Shown: piece by piece, positions 25,639 to 33,221 of the stretch
Layout of the letters: every line of letters begins with the position of its first letter
Numbering within the stretch: position 1 is the first letter of the stretch
Assembly (NCBI RefSeq): GCF_001668575.1
Contig: NZ_LZMD01000090.1
Coordinates: forward strand, 22,139-86,138
Direction of reading: 5' to 3'
DNA from: Mycobacterium sp. 1164985.4
Lineage (GTDB): Bacteria > Actinomycetota > Actinomycetes > Mycobacteriales > Mycobacteriaceae
DNA: 64,000 nt
The notes under the pieces: generated by a model
Told to the model about the DNA's origin: nothing
What the model saw: only the letters and a program-made list of their open reading frames with translations
Database searches by the model: none
Position numbers and translations under genes: made by a program

Positions 25639-26201
25639 GCACGCCGACCGATGTGACCACCCTGAGAGTGGCCGCGCCGCCGTCCCGGCCCGCATATACG
25701 GTTGCAGTCATGGAACAGCCAGGGGAGTTGGTGGGCCGGGCTCTTGTCGTCGTGGTCGATGACCGCACCGCACATGGCGACGAGGAGGACCACAGTGGTC
25801 CGTTGGTCACCGAGTTGCTCGGTGAGGCGGGCTTCGTCGTCGACGGGGTTGTCGTCGTGTCGTCCGACGAGGTCGAGATCCGCAACGCCCTGAACACCGC
25901 GGTGATCGGCGGTGTGGACCTCGTGGTGTCGGTCGGCGGCACGGGCGTCACGCCCCGCGATGTCACGCCAGAGGCGACGCGGGACATCCTCGACCGCGAG
26001 CTGCTCGGCATCTCCGAGGCGCTGCGTGCCTCCGGGCTGTCCGCCGGCATCATCGACGCCGGCGTCTCTCGTGGCCTGGCCGGCATTTCGGGCAGCACGC
26101 TCGTCGTCAATCTCGCCGGTTCGCGCGCAGCGGTGCGCGACGGTATGGCGACCCTGAACCCCCTCGCGGTTCAGATCATCGGGCAGCTGGTCGACATCTA
26201 A
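25635..26201 (+). CDS. moaB2: MoaB2/Mog-type molybdopterin biosynthesis protein
   Basis: A 188-residue MoCF-fold protein. It has GRALVVVVDDRTAHGDEEDHSGPLV, DLVVSVGGTGVTPRDVTPEATRDIL (the GGTG substrate loop) and LRASGLSAGIIDAGVSRGLAGISGSTLVVNLAGS. GTG 25635 overlaps the pepD stop (GTGA) and gives a length close to the 181 residues I recall for Mtb MoaB2; ATG 25710 is a shorter alternative. It completes the mprA-mprB-pepD-moaB2 order seen in Mtb. The predicted activity is molybdopterin adenylylation or binding. Confidence 0.92.
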   Translation: MSTPTDVTTLRVAAPPSRPAYTVAVMEQPGELVGRALVVVVDDRTAHGDEEDHSGPLVTELLGEAGFVVDGVVVVSSDEVEIRNALNTAVIGGVDLVVSVGGTGVTPRDVTPEATRDILDRELLGISEALRASGLSAGIIDAGVSRGLAGISGSTLVVNLAGSRAAVRDGMATLNPLAVQIIGQLVDI

Positions 26202-26212
26202 CACATTGTCGC

Positions 26213-26218
26213 TATGGT
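26213..26218 (+). promoter_or_regulatory. Putative -10 element of the small acidic ORF
   Basis: TATGGT matches the mycobacterial TANNNT -10. It would place transcription start near 26225, within the CRP-type palindrome and about 28 nt before ATG 26253. Confidence 0.4.
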
Positions 26219-26223
26219 CAATA

Positions 26224-26239
26224 TGTGATCTTAATCACA
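26224..26239. promoter_or_regulatory. CRP-type cAMP receptor binding site
   Basis: TGTGATCTTAATCACA has both consensus half-sites, TGTGA-N6-TCACA, as bound by mycobacterial CRP (Rv3676 family). It overlaps the predicted start of transcription of the small ORF at 26253, so repression is the simplest prediction; regulation of the porin promoter 370 bp downstream is less likely. Confidence 0.7.
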
Positions 26240-26252
26240 ATGGAGCTGGCTC

Positions 26253-26411
26253 ATGAGTGATAGGCCGAAGCGCAACCGGGATTCCATCGACGACGTGTTC
26301 GGCGAGGCGTTCCCACAGATTCCGGCCGACGAACGTGGCGCCCCCGACCCAGATGATGACGCTGACCGCGATCGTTGGATGCGCGAAAACCGTCCGCCAC
26401 ATCACAATTGA
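26253..26411 (+). CDS. Small acidic hypothetical protein (52 aa)
   Basis: A 52-residue ORF beginning MSDRPKRNRDSIDDVFGEAF and ending WMRENRPPHHN, with a central acidic run (PDPDDDADRD). No membrane helix or signal peptide. TGGAG sits 8 bp before the ATG, a -10 like element lies upstream and a consensus CRP site overlaps the predicted start of transcription. I do not recognise the family. The regulatory layout, rather than homology, is what supports it as a real gene. Confidence 0.55.
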   Translation: MSDRPKRNRDSIDDVFGEAFPQIPADERGAPDPDDDADRDRWMRENRPPHHN

Positions 26412-26597
26412 CCGCCCGACCTCATGCCGCATCGGTGACGGCCGGTCATGCCTCACATCCGCGCAGCTGCCACCCGATGCACCGGATCGAACCGGTCAGG
26501 TAACGAGCCGATCGCGGGGCGTCGCCGGGTACCCGGGCTACGCGCCCAACAAACCAGCAGGTCGGGTAACGCCCGGCGGGCGATCGACGATCTCGCG

Positions 26598-26626
26598 TTG
26601 CCGGGTTCTTGCCCGACCGTTATGTT
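26598..26626 (+). promoter_or_regulatory. Predicted promoter of porin copy 1
   Basis: TTGCCG and TATGTT are separated by exactly 17 bp. The same two hexamers with the same spacing occur ahead of porin copy 2, about 160 bp before each ATG, implying a leader of roughly 150 nt. From 26412 to 26597 I see no gene. Confidence 0.6.
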
Positions 26627-26780
26627 CCTCGTGTCACGAACGATGAACACCACGTAACAGCGACATGTGAGGTCTCTCATCTACGTCGCAGGGACTCGTG
26701 CCTCTGCGGCTAGACGCGCCAGGCGCCAACTACAGAGCACGGTGAGCCGAGGGCTGACCGCCGACACAGCTAGGGAGAAG

Positions 26781-27425
26781 ATGAAGGGTTTCAGTCGGGT
26801 GCCGATGGCGCTGGTTCTGGCGGTAGCTGGAGCCGTCGCGTCGTTGTTTGTGGGCACGGGCACCTCTCACGCAGGGCTGGACAATGAGTTGAGCCTGGTT
26901 GACGGCAAGGATCGGACGTTGACCATTCAGCAGTGGGACACGTTCCTCAATGGTGTGTTTCCTCTTGACCGCAACCGGCTGACCCGTGAGTGGTTCCACA
27001 GTGGTCGGGCGAAGTACATCGTGGCCGGCCCGGGTGCTGATGAGTTCGAGGGCACCTTGGAGCTGGGTTATCAGATCGGCTTTCCGTGGTCGTTGGGTGT
27101 GGGCATCAACTTCAGCTACACCACCCCCAACGTCCTGTTCGACCAGGCGCCGCCGAACCTCAATCCGGCCGCGGGCTTCTTGACCACCCCGAACTTCTTC
27201 CCGGGTGTGTCGATCAGCGCTGATCTCGGCAATGGTCCGGGTATCCAGGAGGTCGCGACGTTCTCGGTGGATGTGGCCGGCGCTAATGGCGGTGTGGCGG
27301 TGTCGAATGCGCACGGCACGGTGACCGGTGCTGCCGGTGGCGTGTTGTTGCGCCCGTTCGCTCGGCTGATCTCCTCGGCCGGTGACAGCGTCACCACCTA
27401 CGGCGAACCGTGGAACATGAACTGA
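26781..27425 (+). CDS. MspA-family outer-membrane porin, copy 1
   Basis: A 214-residue precursor. The signal peptide (about residues 1-30) ends SHA before GLDNELSLVDG, the mature N-terminus of MspA. Most of the mature chain matches MspA as I recall it, including QQWDTFLNGVFPLDRNRLTR, EFEGTLELGYQIGFPWSLGV and the end TTYGEPWNMN. It should form an octameric goblet pore in the mycolate outer membrane for hydrophilic nutrients. The constriction differs: FDQAPPNLNPAAGFL replaces the LIDDGDI-type loop, so only the first of three Asp remains. ATG 26781 follows GGGAGAAG. An intrinsic terminator follows the gene. Confidence 0.96.
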   Translation: MKGFSRVPMALVLAVAGAVASLFVGTGTSHAGLDNELSLVDGKDRTLTIQQWDTFLNGVFPLDRNRLTREWFHSGRAKYIVAGPGADEFEGTLELGYQIGFPWSLGVGINFSYTTPNVLFDQAPPNLNPAAGFLTTPNFFPGVSISADLGNGPGIQEVATFSVDVAGANGGVAVSNAHGTVTGAAGGVLLRPFARLISSAGDSVTTYGEPWNMN

Positions 27426-27448
27426 CAAACGCTCTTCCGAGCAACGAG

Positions 27449-27480
27449 CAGCCCCCGGAAACCTCCGGGGGCTGTCTTGT
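27449..27480 (+). terminator. Intrinsic terminator after porin copy 1
   Basis: A perfect 11-bp GC-rich stem, CAGCCCCCGGA with its complement around an AACC loop, followed by TCTTGT. It lies 23 bp after the porin stop codon. Confidence 0.85.
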
Positions 27481-27538
27481 ATCTGGCCGTCTGTGGAACA
27501 TGAGGTTGCGTCTAGGTAAACGGCGCCAGGACTTTGCT

Positions 27539-27554
27539 GGTGATCTTGATCACA
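27539..27554. promoter_or_regulatory. Second CRP-type site, upstream of porin copy 2
   Basis: GGTGATCTTGATCACA contains the 14-bp perfect palindrome GTGATC-TT-GATCAC and one mismatch to the CRP consensus. It lies about 240 bp before the -35 of porin copy 2. The rest of the 27481-27778 interval shows no convincing gene. Confidence 0.5.
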
Positions 27555-27778
27555 ACGTGTAACAGGGTCGAAACTGTGACCTCACCGCACGTTGCGCTTC
27601 GGTGTGCCCCAGCACACGGTCTTGTAGGGCGTAGCCGCCGAAAGTGCGTGTTCGGAACCCCACACTACCCGCGATACAGTTCCGAAATCCGTCTCGTGCA
27701 AGCGTTATTCGCGGCGTGAGCAGAACTGGACCGCGGTGGTCCGTTGACGCGTCGCCGACTCGCGCGCGTCCGTTCGCG

Positions 27779-27807
27779 TTGCCGGTTTCCGTCAGCGCCG
27801 TTATGTT
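27779..27807 (+). promoter_or_regulatory. Predicted promoter of porin copy 2
   Basis: TTGCCG-N17-TATGTT, identical in both hexamers and spacing to the promoter of copy 1. Bases after the -10 (CCTCGTGTCA) are also shared, so the duplication carried its promoter and leader. Confidence 0.6.
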
Positions 27808-27960
27808 CCTCGTGTCAACGGATGAGCGAAACATTAGAGCAGCATGTGAAGTCTCTCATTTGCTCAAATGCGACTCATGCGTCGTGCGGCGCTAGCGCCA
27901 GCTACGGCTGACACCAGTTGCGGGTCCATAGGGGGCCCGCATCGACTAGCTAGGGAGAAC

Positions 27961-28605
27961 ATGAAGAGTTTCAGTCGGGTGCTGATGGCACTGATTTTGG
28001 CGATAGCTGGGGCCGTCGCGTCGGTGTTCGTGGGCGCGGGCACGTCTCACGCAGGGCTGGACAACGAGCTGAGCCTGGTCGACGGCAAGGATCGGACGTT
28101 GACCATTCAGCAGTGGGACACGTTCCTCAATGGTGTGTTTCCCCTTGACCGCAACCGGCTGACCCGTGAGTGGTTCCACAGTGGTCGGGCGAAGTACATC
28201 GTGGCCGGCCCGGGTGCTGATGAGTTCGAGGGCACCTTGGAGTTGGGTTATCAGATCGGCTTTCCGTGGTCGCTGGGTGTGGGCATCAACTTTAGCTACA
28301 CCACCCCCAACATCCTGTTCGACCAGGCGCCGCCGAACCTCGACCCGTCGGCGGGCTTCTTGACCACCCCGAACCTGTTCCCGGGTGTGTCGATCAGCGC
28401 TGATCTCGGCAATGGTCCGGGTATCCAGGAGGTCGCGACGTTCTCGGTGGATGTGGCCGGCGCCAATGGCGGTGTGGCGGTGTCGAATGCGCACGGCACG
28501 GTGACCGGTGCTGCCGGTGGCGTGTTGTTGCGCCCGTTCGCTCGGCTGATCTCCTCGGCCGGTGACAGCGTCACCACCTATGGCGAACCGTGGAACATGA
28601 ACTGA
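27961..28605 (+). CDS. MspA-family outer-membrane porin, copy 2
   Basis: A 214-residue precursor almost identical to copy 1. The signal peptide differs at several positions (KSFSRVLMALILAIAGA), and the mature chains differ at only a handful of sites: Val/Ile before LFDQ, NLN versus NLD, PAAG versus PSAG, and NFFPG versus NLFPG. The changed constriction loop is shared, so the change predates the duplication. ATG 27961 follows GGGAGAAC. It is read from its own promoter and ends at a strong terminator. Confidence 0.96.
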   Translation: MKSFSRVLMALILAIAGAVASVFVGAGTSHAGLDNELSLVDGKDRTLTIQQWDTFLNGVFPLDRNRLTREWFHSGRAKYIVAGPGADEFEGTLELGYQIGFPWSLGVGINFSYTTPNILFDQAPPNLDPSAGFLTTPNLFPGVSISADLGNGPGIQEVATFSVDVAGANGGVAVSNAHGTVTGAAGGVLLRPFARLISSAGDSVTTYGEPWNMN

Positions 28606-28627
28606 CGAACGCTCTCCCGAGCCGCAG

Positions 28628-28657
28628 AACAGCCCCCGGAAACCTCCGGGGGCTGTT
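28628..28657. terminator. Bidirectional terminator between porin copy 2 and mscL
   Basis: A perfect 13-bp inverted repeat (AACAGCCCCCGGA and its complement) around AACC. It lies between two convergent genes, 22 bp after the porin stop and 9 bp from the mscL stop, so it can serve both. The core stem is the same as after copy 1. Confidence 0.85.
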
Positions 28658-28666
28658 CCGTTTCCA

Positions 28667-29125
28667 TCAGGACTTGTCGGCGCTGGTCGTCTTGGCGGTA
28701 TCGGGGTCGGGACCGGTGCCGGGACCCGCGCTGTGAGCGCCCGACGATCCGTTGGTCTCTGCGAGAATGTTGCGGATCTCGGTGAGCAGGGTCAGCTCGG
28801 TGTCCTGAGCCTGCTCGACCTCCCCCTTCTTGCGGAGTCGGTTGTACGGCAGGACGACGAGGAAATACACCACGGCCGCAACCAATATGAAGTTGATCGC
28901 CGCCGAAAGCAGCACGTTGAGATCGATCGTCTCGCCCCCGCCGATGCCGATGCGCAAAATGCCGTAGTCGGAGTCTTTTCCGGCGCCGACACGGTTGATC
29001 AGCGGTTGGATGATGCTCTCGGTGAACTTCGTGACCAGCCCGGTGAACGCCGTGCCGATCACCACCGCGACCGATAGGTCGACGATGTTGCCTCGGGCAA
29101 GAAAATCTTTGAAGCCCTTCAACAT
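28667..29125 (-). CDS. mscL: Large-conductance mechanosensitive channel MscL
   Basis: A 152-residue channel protein that opens under membrane tension to release solutes. It begins MLKGFKDFLARGNIVDLSVAVVIG, continues with GTAFTGLVTKFTESIIQPLI (TM1, pore) and has TM2 at about residues 69-92 (FILVAAVVYFLVVLPYNRL). The C-terminal amphipathic bundle is followed by a Ser/Thr/Gly/Pro tail. Length and order match Mtb mscL (Rv0985c). Confidence 0.97.
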   Translation of the reverse strand: MLKGFKDFLARGNIVDLSVAVVIGTAFTGLVTKFTESIIQPLINRVGAGKDSDYGILRIGIGGGETIDLNVLLSAAINFILVAAVVYFLVVLPYNRLRKKGEVEQAQDTELTLLTEIRNILAETNGSSGAHSAGPGTGPDPDTAKTTSADKS

Positions 29126-29226
29126 GTGTCTCGAATCCTCCCTGCCGTGGTGTGCGGTCGACAGTCATCGACGTTAGCTGCGTCGCCACCGAACAGGGGC
29201 GGAATGCGCGAGCGGAAAGCCCTGTA

Positions 29227-29877
29227 TCAATGCAGGGTGAGCGTCACTGTCTGCATGAGCGTCGCGGCCGCCACCTCGTTGGCAGCATGAGCGGGCAGCG
29301 CCACCAGAACCACTCGATCCGCGCCGGCGCCCGTCCCCGAGGACTTTTCGGATACCAGCACGACGATCCCGTCTGTCGCCACAACTCGCGGGCGGCTGTC
29401 GGATTCTCCGCTGGCCGCTAGCACATCGACCACGTCGCCCGGCCGGATCAGGTCGAGCACCGCCGTCTCGTCGAGTGACAGTGGAACGATGCGAGCCGTC
29501 GGCCCCGCAGCCGCTTCGGCGAGTCTGGGCGTCAACAGGCGGACATCGGTGATTGCTTCGCCACGGCGGACGGGACCGGTCAGCGTGGCACCGACGACCG
29601 ACGCGAGGTCGGATTGGATGCCGTCGGCAAGCGTTGCGGCACTGAGTTTTTCAACACGAACGTCGTTGACGCCCAACTGGCTTCCCGGCCTCAGGTCCCG
29701 GGCGGCGACAATGGCATCGACGCGTGCGTCATCAGGGTCCGAGCGCACGGCCGCGACGGCGGCGAGAATTACCAGGCCGCCCGCAGCGATTCGACGGGCC
29801 AGGACGGTGCGTGTCCAGTCCGGTCGCAAGATCCCGGTGAACCGATGAAACAGTGACGGATTGAGTGAGTCCCCCAT
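29227..29877 (-). CDS. SAF domain membrane-anchored protein (Rv0990c-like)
   Basis: A 216-residue protein with one TM helix (about residues 29-45, AAGGLVILAAVAAVRS) and an extracytoplasmic SAF domain: VDAIVAARDLRPGSQLGVNDVRVEKL and LTGPVRRGEAITDVRL. It resembles the CpaB/RcpC group, but no pilus genes are nearby. Function unknown. It stands alone between mscL and ruc, as I recall for Rv0990c. Confidence 0.78.
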   Translation of the reverse strand: MGDSLNPSLFHRFTGILRPDWTRTVLARRIAAGGLVILAAVAAVRSDPDDARVDAIVAARDLRPGSQLGVNDVRVEKLSAATLADGIQSDLASVVGATLTGPVRRGEAITDVRLLTPRLAEAAAGPTARIVPLSLDETAVLDLIRPGDVVDVLAASGESDSRPRVVATDGIVVLVSEKSSGTGAGADRVVLVALPAHAANEVAAATLMQTVTLTLH

Positions 29878-29946
29878 GCGGCCAAATTAGGCAGCGCACT
29901 GCGGCGATGGGCGAGTTACTCGCCCGCCTGTGGATAACCGCGGAGG

Positions 29947-30273
29947 TCAGCTCGAAGCCGCGGCCGGCGCGGTCGAGCTCGACGAGATCGAACCGGAGTC
30001 GCTCGACCCGCTGCCGCTCGACTTCTCGGAGGAGGTCGACTTCTCGGACGAGGCGCTCGAGCCGTTGCTGGAACCGTTCGACGAGCTCTTGCCGGCTTCG
30101 CGGCTGTCGGTGCGGTAGAAGCCGCTGCCCTTGAACACCACGCCCACGTTGCCGAACAGCTTGCGCAGGCGGCCGTTGCACTTCTTGCAGGTGGTCAGCG
30201 ACGCGTCGCTGAACGCCTGGATGGCGTCGAACTTATCGCCGCACTCGGTGCACGCATAGGAATACGTAGGCAC
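29947..30273 (-). CDS. ruc: FmdB-type zinc-ribbon redox chaperone Ruc (Rv0991c-like)
   Basis: A 108-residue protein. The N-terminal zinc ribbon has two CxxC pairs (ACTEC, TCKKC) followed by LRKLFGNVGVVFKGSGFYRTD, the FmdB signature. The C-terminal ~50 residues are almost entirely Ser/Gly/Glu/Lys and should be disordered. Mtb Rv0991c (Ruc) is an oxidation-activated chaperone that works with Hsp70 and has the same layout. The start is GTG 30273 with GGAGGGG upstream. A CIRCE element lies 27 bp upstream, indicating HrcA control. Confidence 0.9.
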   Translation of the reverse strand: MPTYSYACTECGDKFDAIQAFSDASLTTCKKCNGRLRKLFGNVGVVFKGSGFYRTDSREAGKSSSNGSSNGSSASSEKSTSSEKSSGSGSSDSGSISSSSTAPAAASS

Positions 30274-30300
30274 GGGACCCCTCCCTGATGGTCAGATCTG

Positions 30301-30327
30301 TTAGCACTCTACCGGCTCAAGTGCTAG
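30301..30327. promoter_or_regulatory. CIRCE element (HrcA operator) ahead of ruc
   Basis: TTAGCACTC-N9-AAGTGCTAG matches the CIRCE consensus TTAGCACTC-N9-GAGTGCTAA at 16 of 18 arm positions. It fills the 73-bp gap upstream of ruc and downstream of the 5-FTHF cyclo-ligase gene, so the minus-strand ruc promoter is the target. Confidence 0.82.
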
Positions 30328-30346
30328 AACCGCTACGTGGCGTGCG

Positions 30347-30943
30347 TCATTCCCGGTCCGCCGCATCGAGGACCACCAAGCCGCGTTGCGGCGTCAGCGC
30401 ATGGGTCATCGACACATCGTGTGGTTGAGCGGGCAGCCGGTCCACGAGTTCGGCATCGCGAACCACCGCAATGAGCCGCGCCGACCGCGACACCCGCCGC
30501 AGCGACCGGTCGTAGAACCCGGCACCTCGTCCCAGTCGCACACCGCTCCGATCGACGGCGAGGGCCGGAATCAAGAGCGTGGGGGCGCGCGCGACACTCT
30601 CGGGCGCCAGCCACGGGCCCTTCGGCTCACGAAGCCCGAAGCGTCCCTCCACCAACTGCCCGGGCATGTACTCGCCCCACTGCAGCGGTTGCGGCACACC
30701 CGCGGTGTCGTGCCTGGCCACCGGAAGCAGCACCCGCACACCCCGACGGTGAAGCGAGTCGATCAGCGCGAGCGAGCCGGGCTCGGAGCCGACGGGCACA
30801 TACGCGCAGACGGTTTCTCCGGCCGAGATGAGCGTCGTCGCGTGGCCGATCAACGCGTGCGCGTCGGCGTCATGCTCATGCGCGGGGACAGCCCGGCGGG
30901 CCGCCAGAATTGCCGCCCGTAGCTTCGCCTTCGCCGCGCTCAC
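30347..30943 (-). CDS. 5-formyltetrahydrofolate cyclo-ligase
   Basis: A 198-residue enzyme that converts 5-formyl-THF to 5,10-methenyl-THF with ATP. Seen are KAKLRAAILAARRAVP, the folate-binding RFGLREPKGP and the ATP loop VRLGRGAGFYDRSL. The C-terminal MTHALTPQRGLVVL replaces the usual VDxxVTP ending. The start is GTG 30943 with GAGGAGA upstream. It is divergent from galU with a 65-bp gap and corresponds to Rv0992c. Confidence 0.93.
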   Translation of the reverse strand: MSAAKAKLRAAILAARRAVPAHEHDADAHALIGHATTLISAGETVCAYVPVGSEPGSLALIDSLHRRGVRVLLPVARHDTAGVPQPLQWGEYMPGQLVEGRFGLREPKGPWLAPESVARAPTLLIPALAVDRSGVRLGRGAGFYDRSLRRVSRSARLIAVVRDAELVDRLPAQPHDVSMTHALTPQRGLVVLDAADRE

Positions 30944-31008
30944 GTCATCTCCTCAACACGCCCGACCTCGCCATGTTCAACCTGCCCTTGGACGTTAGTG
31001 TGTGAACG

Positions 31009-31920
31009 ATGACACGGCCTTTGGTCTCTATCCCTCACACGGCGGTGGTGCCTGCAGCGGGCCTGGGCACGCGTTTCCTGCCTGCCACCAAGACGGTCCC
31101 CAAGGAGCTCCTGCCGGTCGTCGACACACCCGGTATCGAGCTCGTCGCCGCGGAAGCGGCCGAGGCCGGCGCGGAACGCCTGATCATCATCACGTCCGAG
31201 GGCAAAGACGGCGTCGTCGCCCACTTCGTCGAGGACCTCGTGCTGGAAGGCACCCTGGAAGCCCGCGGCAAGAAATCGATGCTGGAAAAGGTTCGGCGCG
31301 CACCGGCACTCATCCAGGTCGAGTCCGTGGTCCAGGCCGAGCCGCTCGGCCTCGGCCACGCGGTCAGCTGCGTGGAACCGAAGTTGGGACCGGAGGAGGA
31401 CGCGATCGCGGTGCTGCTGCCCGACGATCTTGTGCTGCCGACCGGCGTGCTGGAGACCATGTCGAAGGTGCGCGCCAAACGCGGCGGTTCGGTGCTGTGT
31501 GCGATCGAGGTGCCGCGCGAGGAGATCAGCGCCTATGGCGTCTTCGATGTCGAACCCGTCTCCGATACCAACAACCCGAACGTCATGCGCGTGAAGGGTA
31601 TGTATGAGAAGCCGAAGCCCGAGAACGCGCCGTCGCCGTACGCCGCGGCCGGCCGGTACGTCCTCGACCGGGCGATCTTCGATGCGCTGCGGCGGGTTCC
31701 GCGCGGCGCCGGCGGCGAGATCCAGTTGACGGACGCCGTCGCGCTGCTCATCAATGAAGGACATCCCGTCCATGTCGTCGTGCACCGCGGCTCTCGACAC
31801 GACCTCGGAAATCCTGGAGGCTACCTCAAGGCTGCGGTTGACTTTGCGTTGAAGCGCGATGACTACGGGCCGGAACTCCGGCGGTGGTTGGTGGAGCGAT
31901 TGGGGCTGGTCGACTGCTAG
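31009..31920 (+). CDS. galU: UTP-glucose-1-phosphate uridylyltransferase GalU
   Basis: A 303-residue nucleotidyltransferase making UDP-glucose for polysaccharides, glycolipids and trehalose. It has AAGLGTRFLPATKTVPKELLPV (nucleotide loop and catalytic Arg/Lys), LLPDDLVLPTGVL, VKGMYEKPKPENAPS and AGRYVLDRAIFDAL. Start ATG 31009. galU precedes moeA1/glp, rimJ and glpR, an order I recall in other mycobacteria and corynebacteria. Confidence 0.97.
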   Translation: MTRPLVSIPHTAVVPAAGLGTRFLPATKTVPKELLPVVDTPGIELVAAEAAEAGAERLIIITSEGKDGVVAHFVEDLVLEGTLEARGKKSMLEKVRRAPALIQVESVVQAEPLGLGHAVSCVEPKLGPEEDAIAVLLPDDLVLPTGVLETMSKVRAKRGGSVLCAIEVPREEISAYGVFDVEPVSDTNNPNVMRVKGMYEKPKPENAPSPYAAAGRYVLDRAIFDALRRVPRGAGGEIQLTDAVALLINEGHPVHVVVHRGSRHDLGNPGGYLKAAVDFALKRDDYGPELRRWLVERLGLVDC

Positions 31921-31946
31921 AGCCCCGACGCATAGATAGGGGTGCA

Positions 31947-33203
31947 GTGCGTTCGGTCGAGGAACAGCAGGCACGAGTTGCGGCTGCGGCGGTTGCGCCG
32001 CGCCCGGTTCGGGTGGCGATTGCCGAAGCGCAGGGGCTGATGTGCGCCGAGGAGGTTGTCACTGAGCGTCCGCTGCCCGGATTCGATCAAGCCGCGATCG
32101 ACGGATACGCGGTGCGCAGCGTGGACGTGCTCGGCATAGGCGACAGCGGTGACGGAGAAGAGGCGTCCGACGGCGAGGTGAGCCTTCCGGTGATGGGCGT
32201 GATCGAAGCCGGCGCCCGGACCCCCAGCCGATTGCAGCCGCGGCAGGCCGCGCGGGTGCAGACCGGGGCTCCGATGCCGACGCTTGCCGACGCGGTGCTC
32301 CCGCTGCGCTGGACCGATGGCGGCGATGCGCGGGTGAAGGTGTTGCGCGGCGTCCGGTCGGGTGCGTACGTACGACGCACGGGCGACGACGTCCAGCCCG
32401 GCGATGTCGCGGTCCGGGCGGGCACGATCATCGGTCCGGCACAGGTCGGCCTGCTGGCCGCGGTCGGCAGGGAACGGGTGCTGGTGCATCCGCGGCCGCG
32501 GCTGTCGGTCTTGTGCGTCGGTGGTGAGCTTGTCGACATCTCCCGCACGCCCGGCAACGGGCAGGTCTACGACGTGAACTCCTACGCGCTGGCCGCCGCG
32601 GGACGTGACGCGGGCGCCGAGGTGAACCGGGTCGGCATTGTCGACACCGACCCGAAGCGGCTTCGCGAAGTGGTCGAGGGTCAGCTCAATCGCGCCGAGG
32701 TCGTCGTCATCGCCGGTGCGGTCGGCGGCGCGGCGGCAGAGGGCGTTCGCTCGGTGCTCTCCGAGCTGGGGGAAATGGAGGTGACCCGCATCGCCATGCA
32801 CCCGGGGTCGGTGCAGGGATTCGGTCAGCTCGGCCGCGACGGTGTGCCGGTGTTCCTGTTGCCCGCCAATCCGGTCAGCGCGCTTGTGGTGTTCGAGGTG
32901 ATGGTGCGTCCACTGATTCGGCTGTCACTCGGTAAGCGCCAGGCGCACCGGCGGATCGTGCAGGCCCGCGCACTGTCGCCGATTGAGTCGGTTGCGGGAC
33001 GGACGGGATATCTGCGGGGCCAGCTCATGCGCGATCAGGACACCGGTGAGTACCTCGTTCAGGCGCTCGGCGGAGCGCCCGGCGCGTCGCATCTGCTGGC
33101 CACGCTGGCCGAAGCGAACTGTCTGGTGGTCGTCCCCTCCGAGGCCGAACAGGTCCGCACCGGCGAGATCGTCGACGTCGCATTCCTGGCCCAACGCGGC
33201 TGA
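31947..33203 (+). CDS. moeA1: MoeA/gephyrin-like protein (MoeA1, Glp-type)
   Basis: A 418-residue MoeA fold: SVEEQQARVAAAAVAPRPVRVAIAEAQGL, LPGFDQAAIDGYAVRS (active-site Asp region), ARVQTGAPMP, RTGDDVQPGD and AMHPGSVQGFGQL. The usual GGxS motif at the molybdate site reads AGAVGGAA and the usual MKPG reads AMHPG, so molybdenum insertion activity may be lost. The position next to glpR fits Glp, a gephyrin-like FtsZ-binding division protein described in Corynebacterium. GTG 31947 is the start that best fits the family. The 26-bp gap suggests co-transcription with galU. Confidence 0.88.
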   Translation: MRSVEEQQARVAAAAVAPRPVRVAIAEAQGLMCAEEVVTERPLPGFDQAAIDGYAVRSVDVLGIGDSGDGEEASDGEVSLPVMGVIEAGARTPSRLQPRQAARVQTGAPMPTLADAVLPLRWTDGGDARVKVLRGVRSGAYVRRTGDDVQPGDVAVRAGTIIGPAQVGLLAAVGRERVLVHPRPRLSVLCVGGELVDISRTPGNGQVYDVNSYALAAAGRDAGAEVNRVGIVDTDPKRLREVVEGQLNRAEVVVIAGAVGGAAAEGVRSVLSELGEMEVTRIAMHPGSVQGFGQLGRDGVPVFLLPANPVSALVVFEVMVRPLIRLSLGKRQAHRRIVQARALSPIESVAGRTGYLRGQLMRDQDTGEYLVQALGGAPGASHLLATLAEANCLVVVPSEAEQVRTGEIVDVAFLAQRG

Positions 33204-33221
33204 ATCCGCGCGCGTGTCGAT

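Noticed and set aside
27534..27895. Short plus-strand frames between the porin genes
   Set aside because: They cover the promoter and leader of porin copy 2, are not present at the equivalent place before copy 1, and lack ribosome binding sites.
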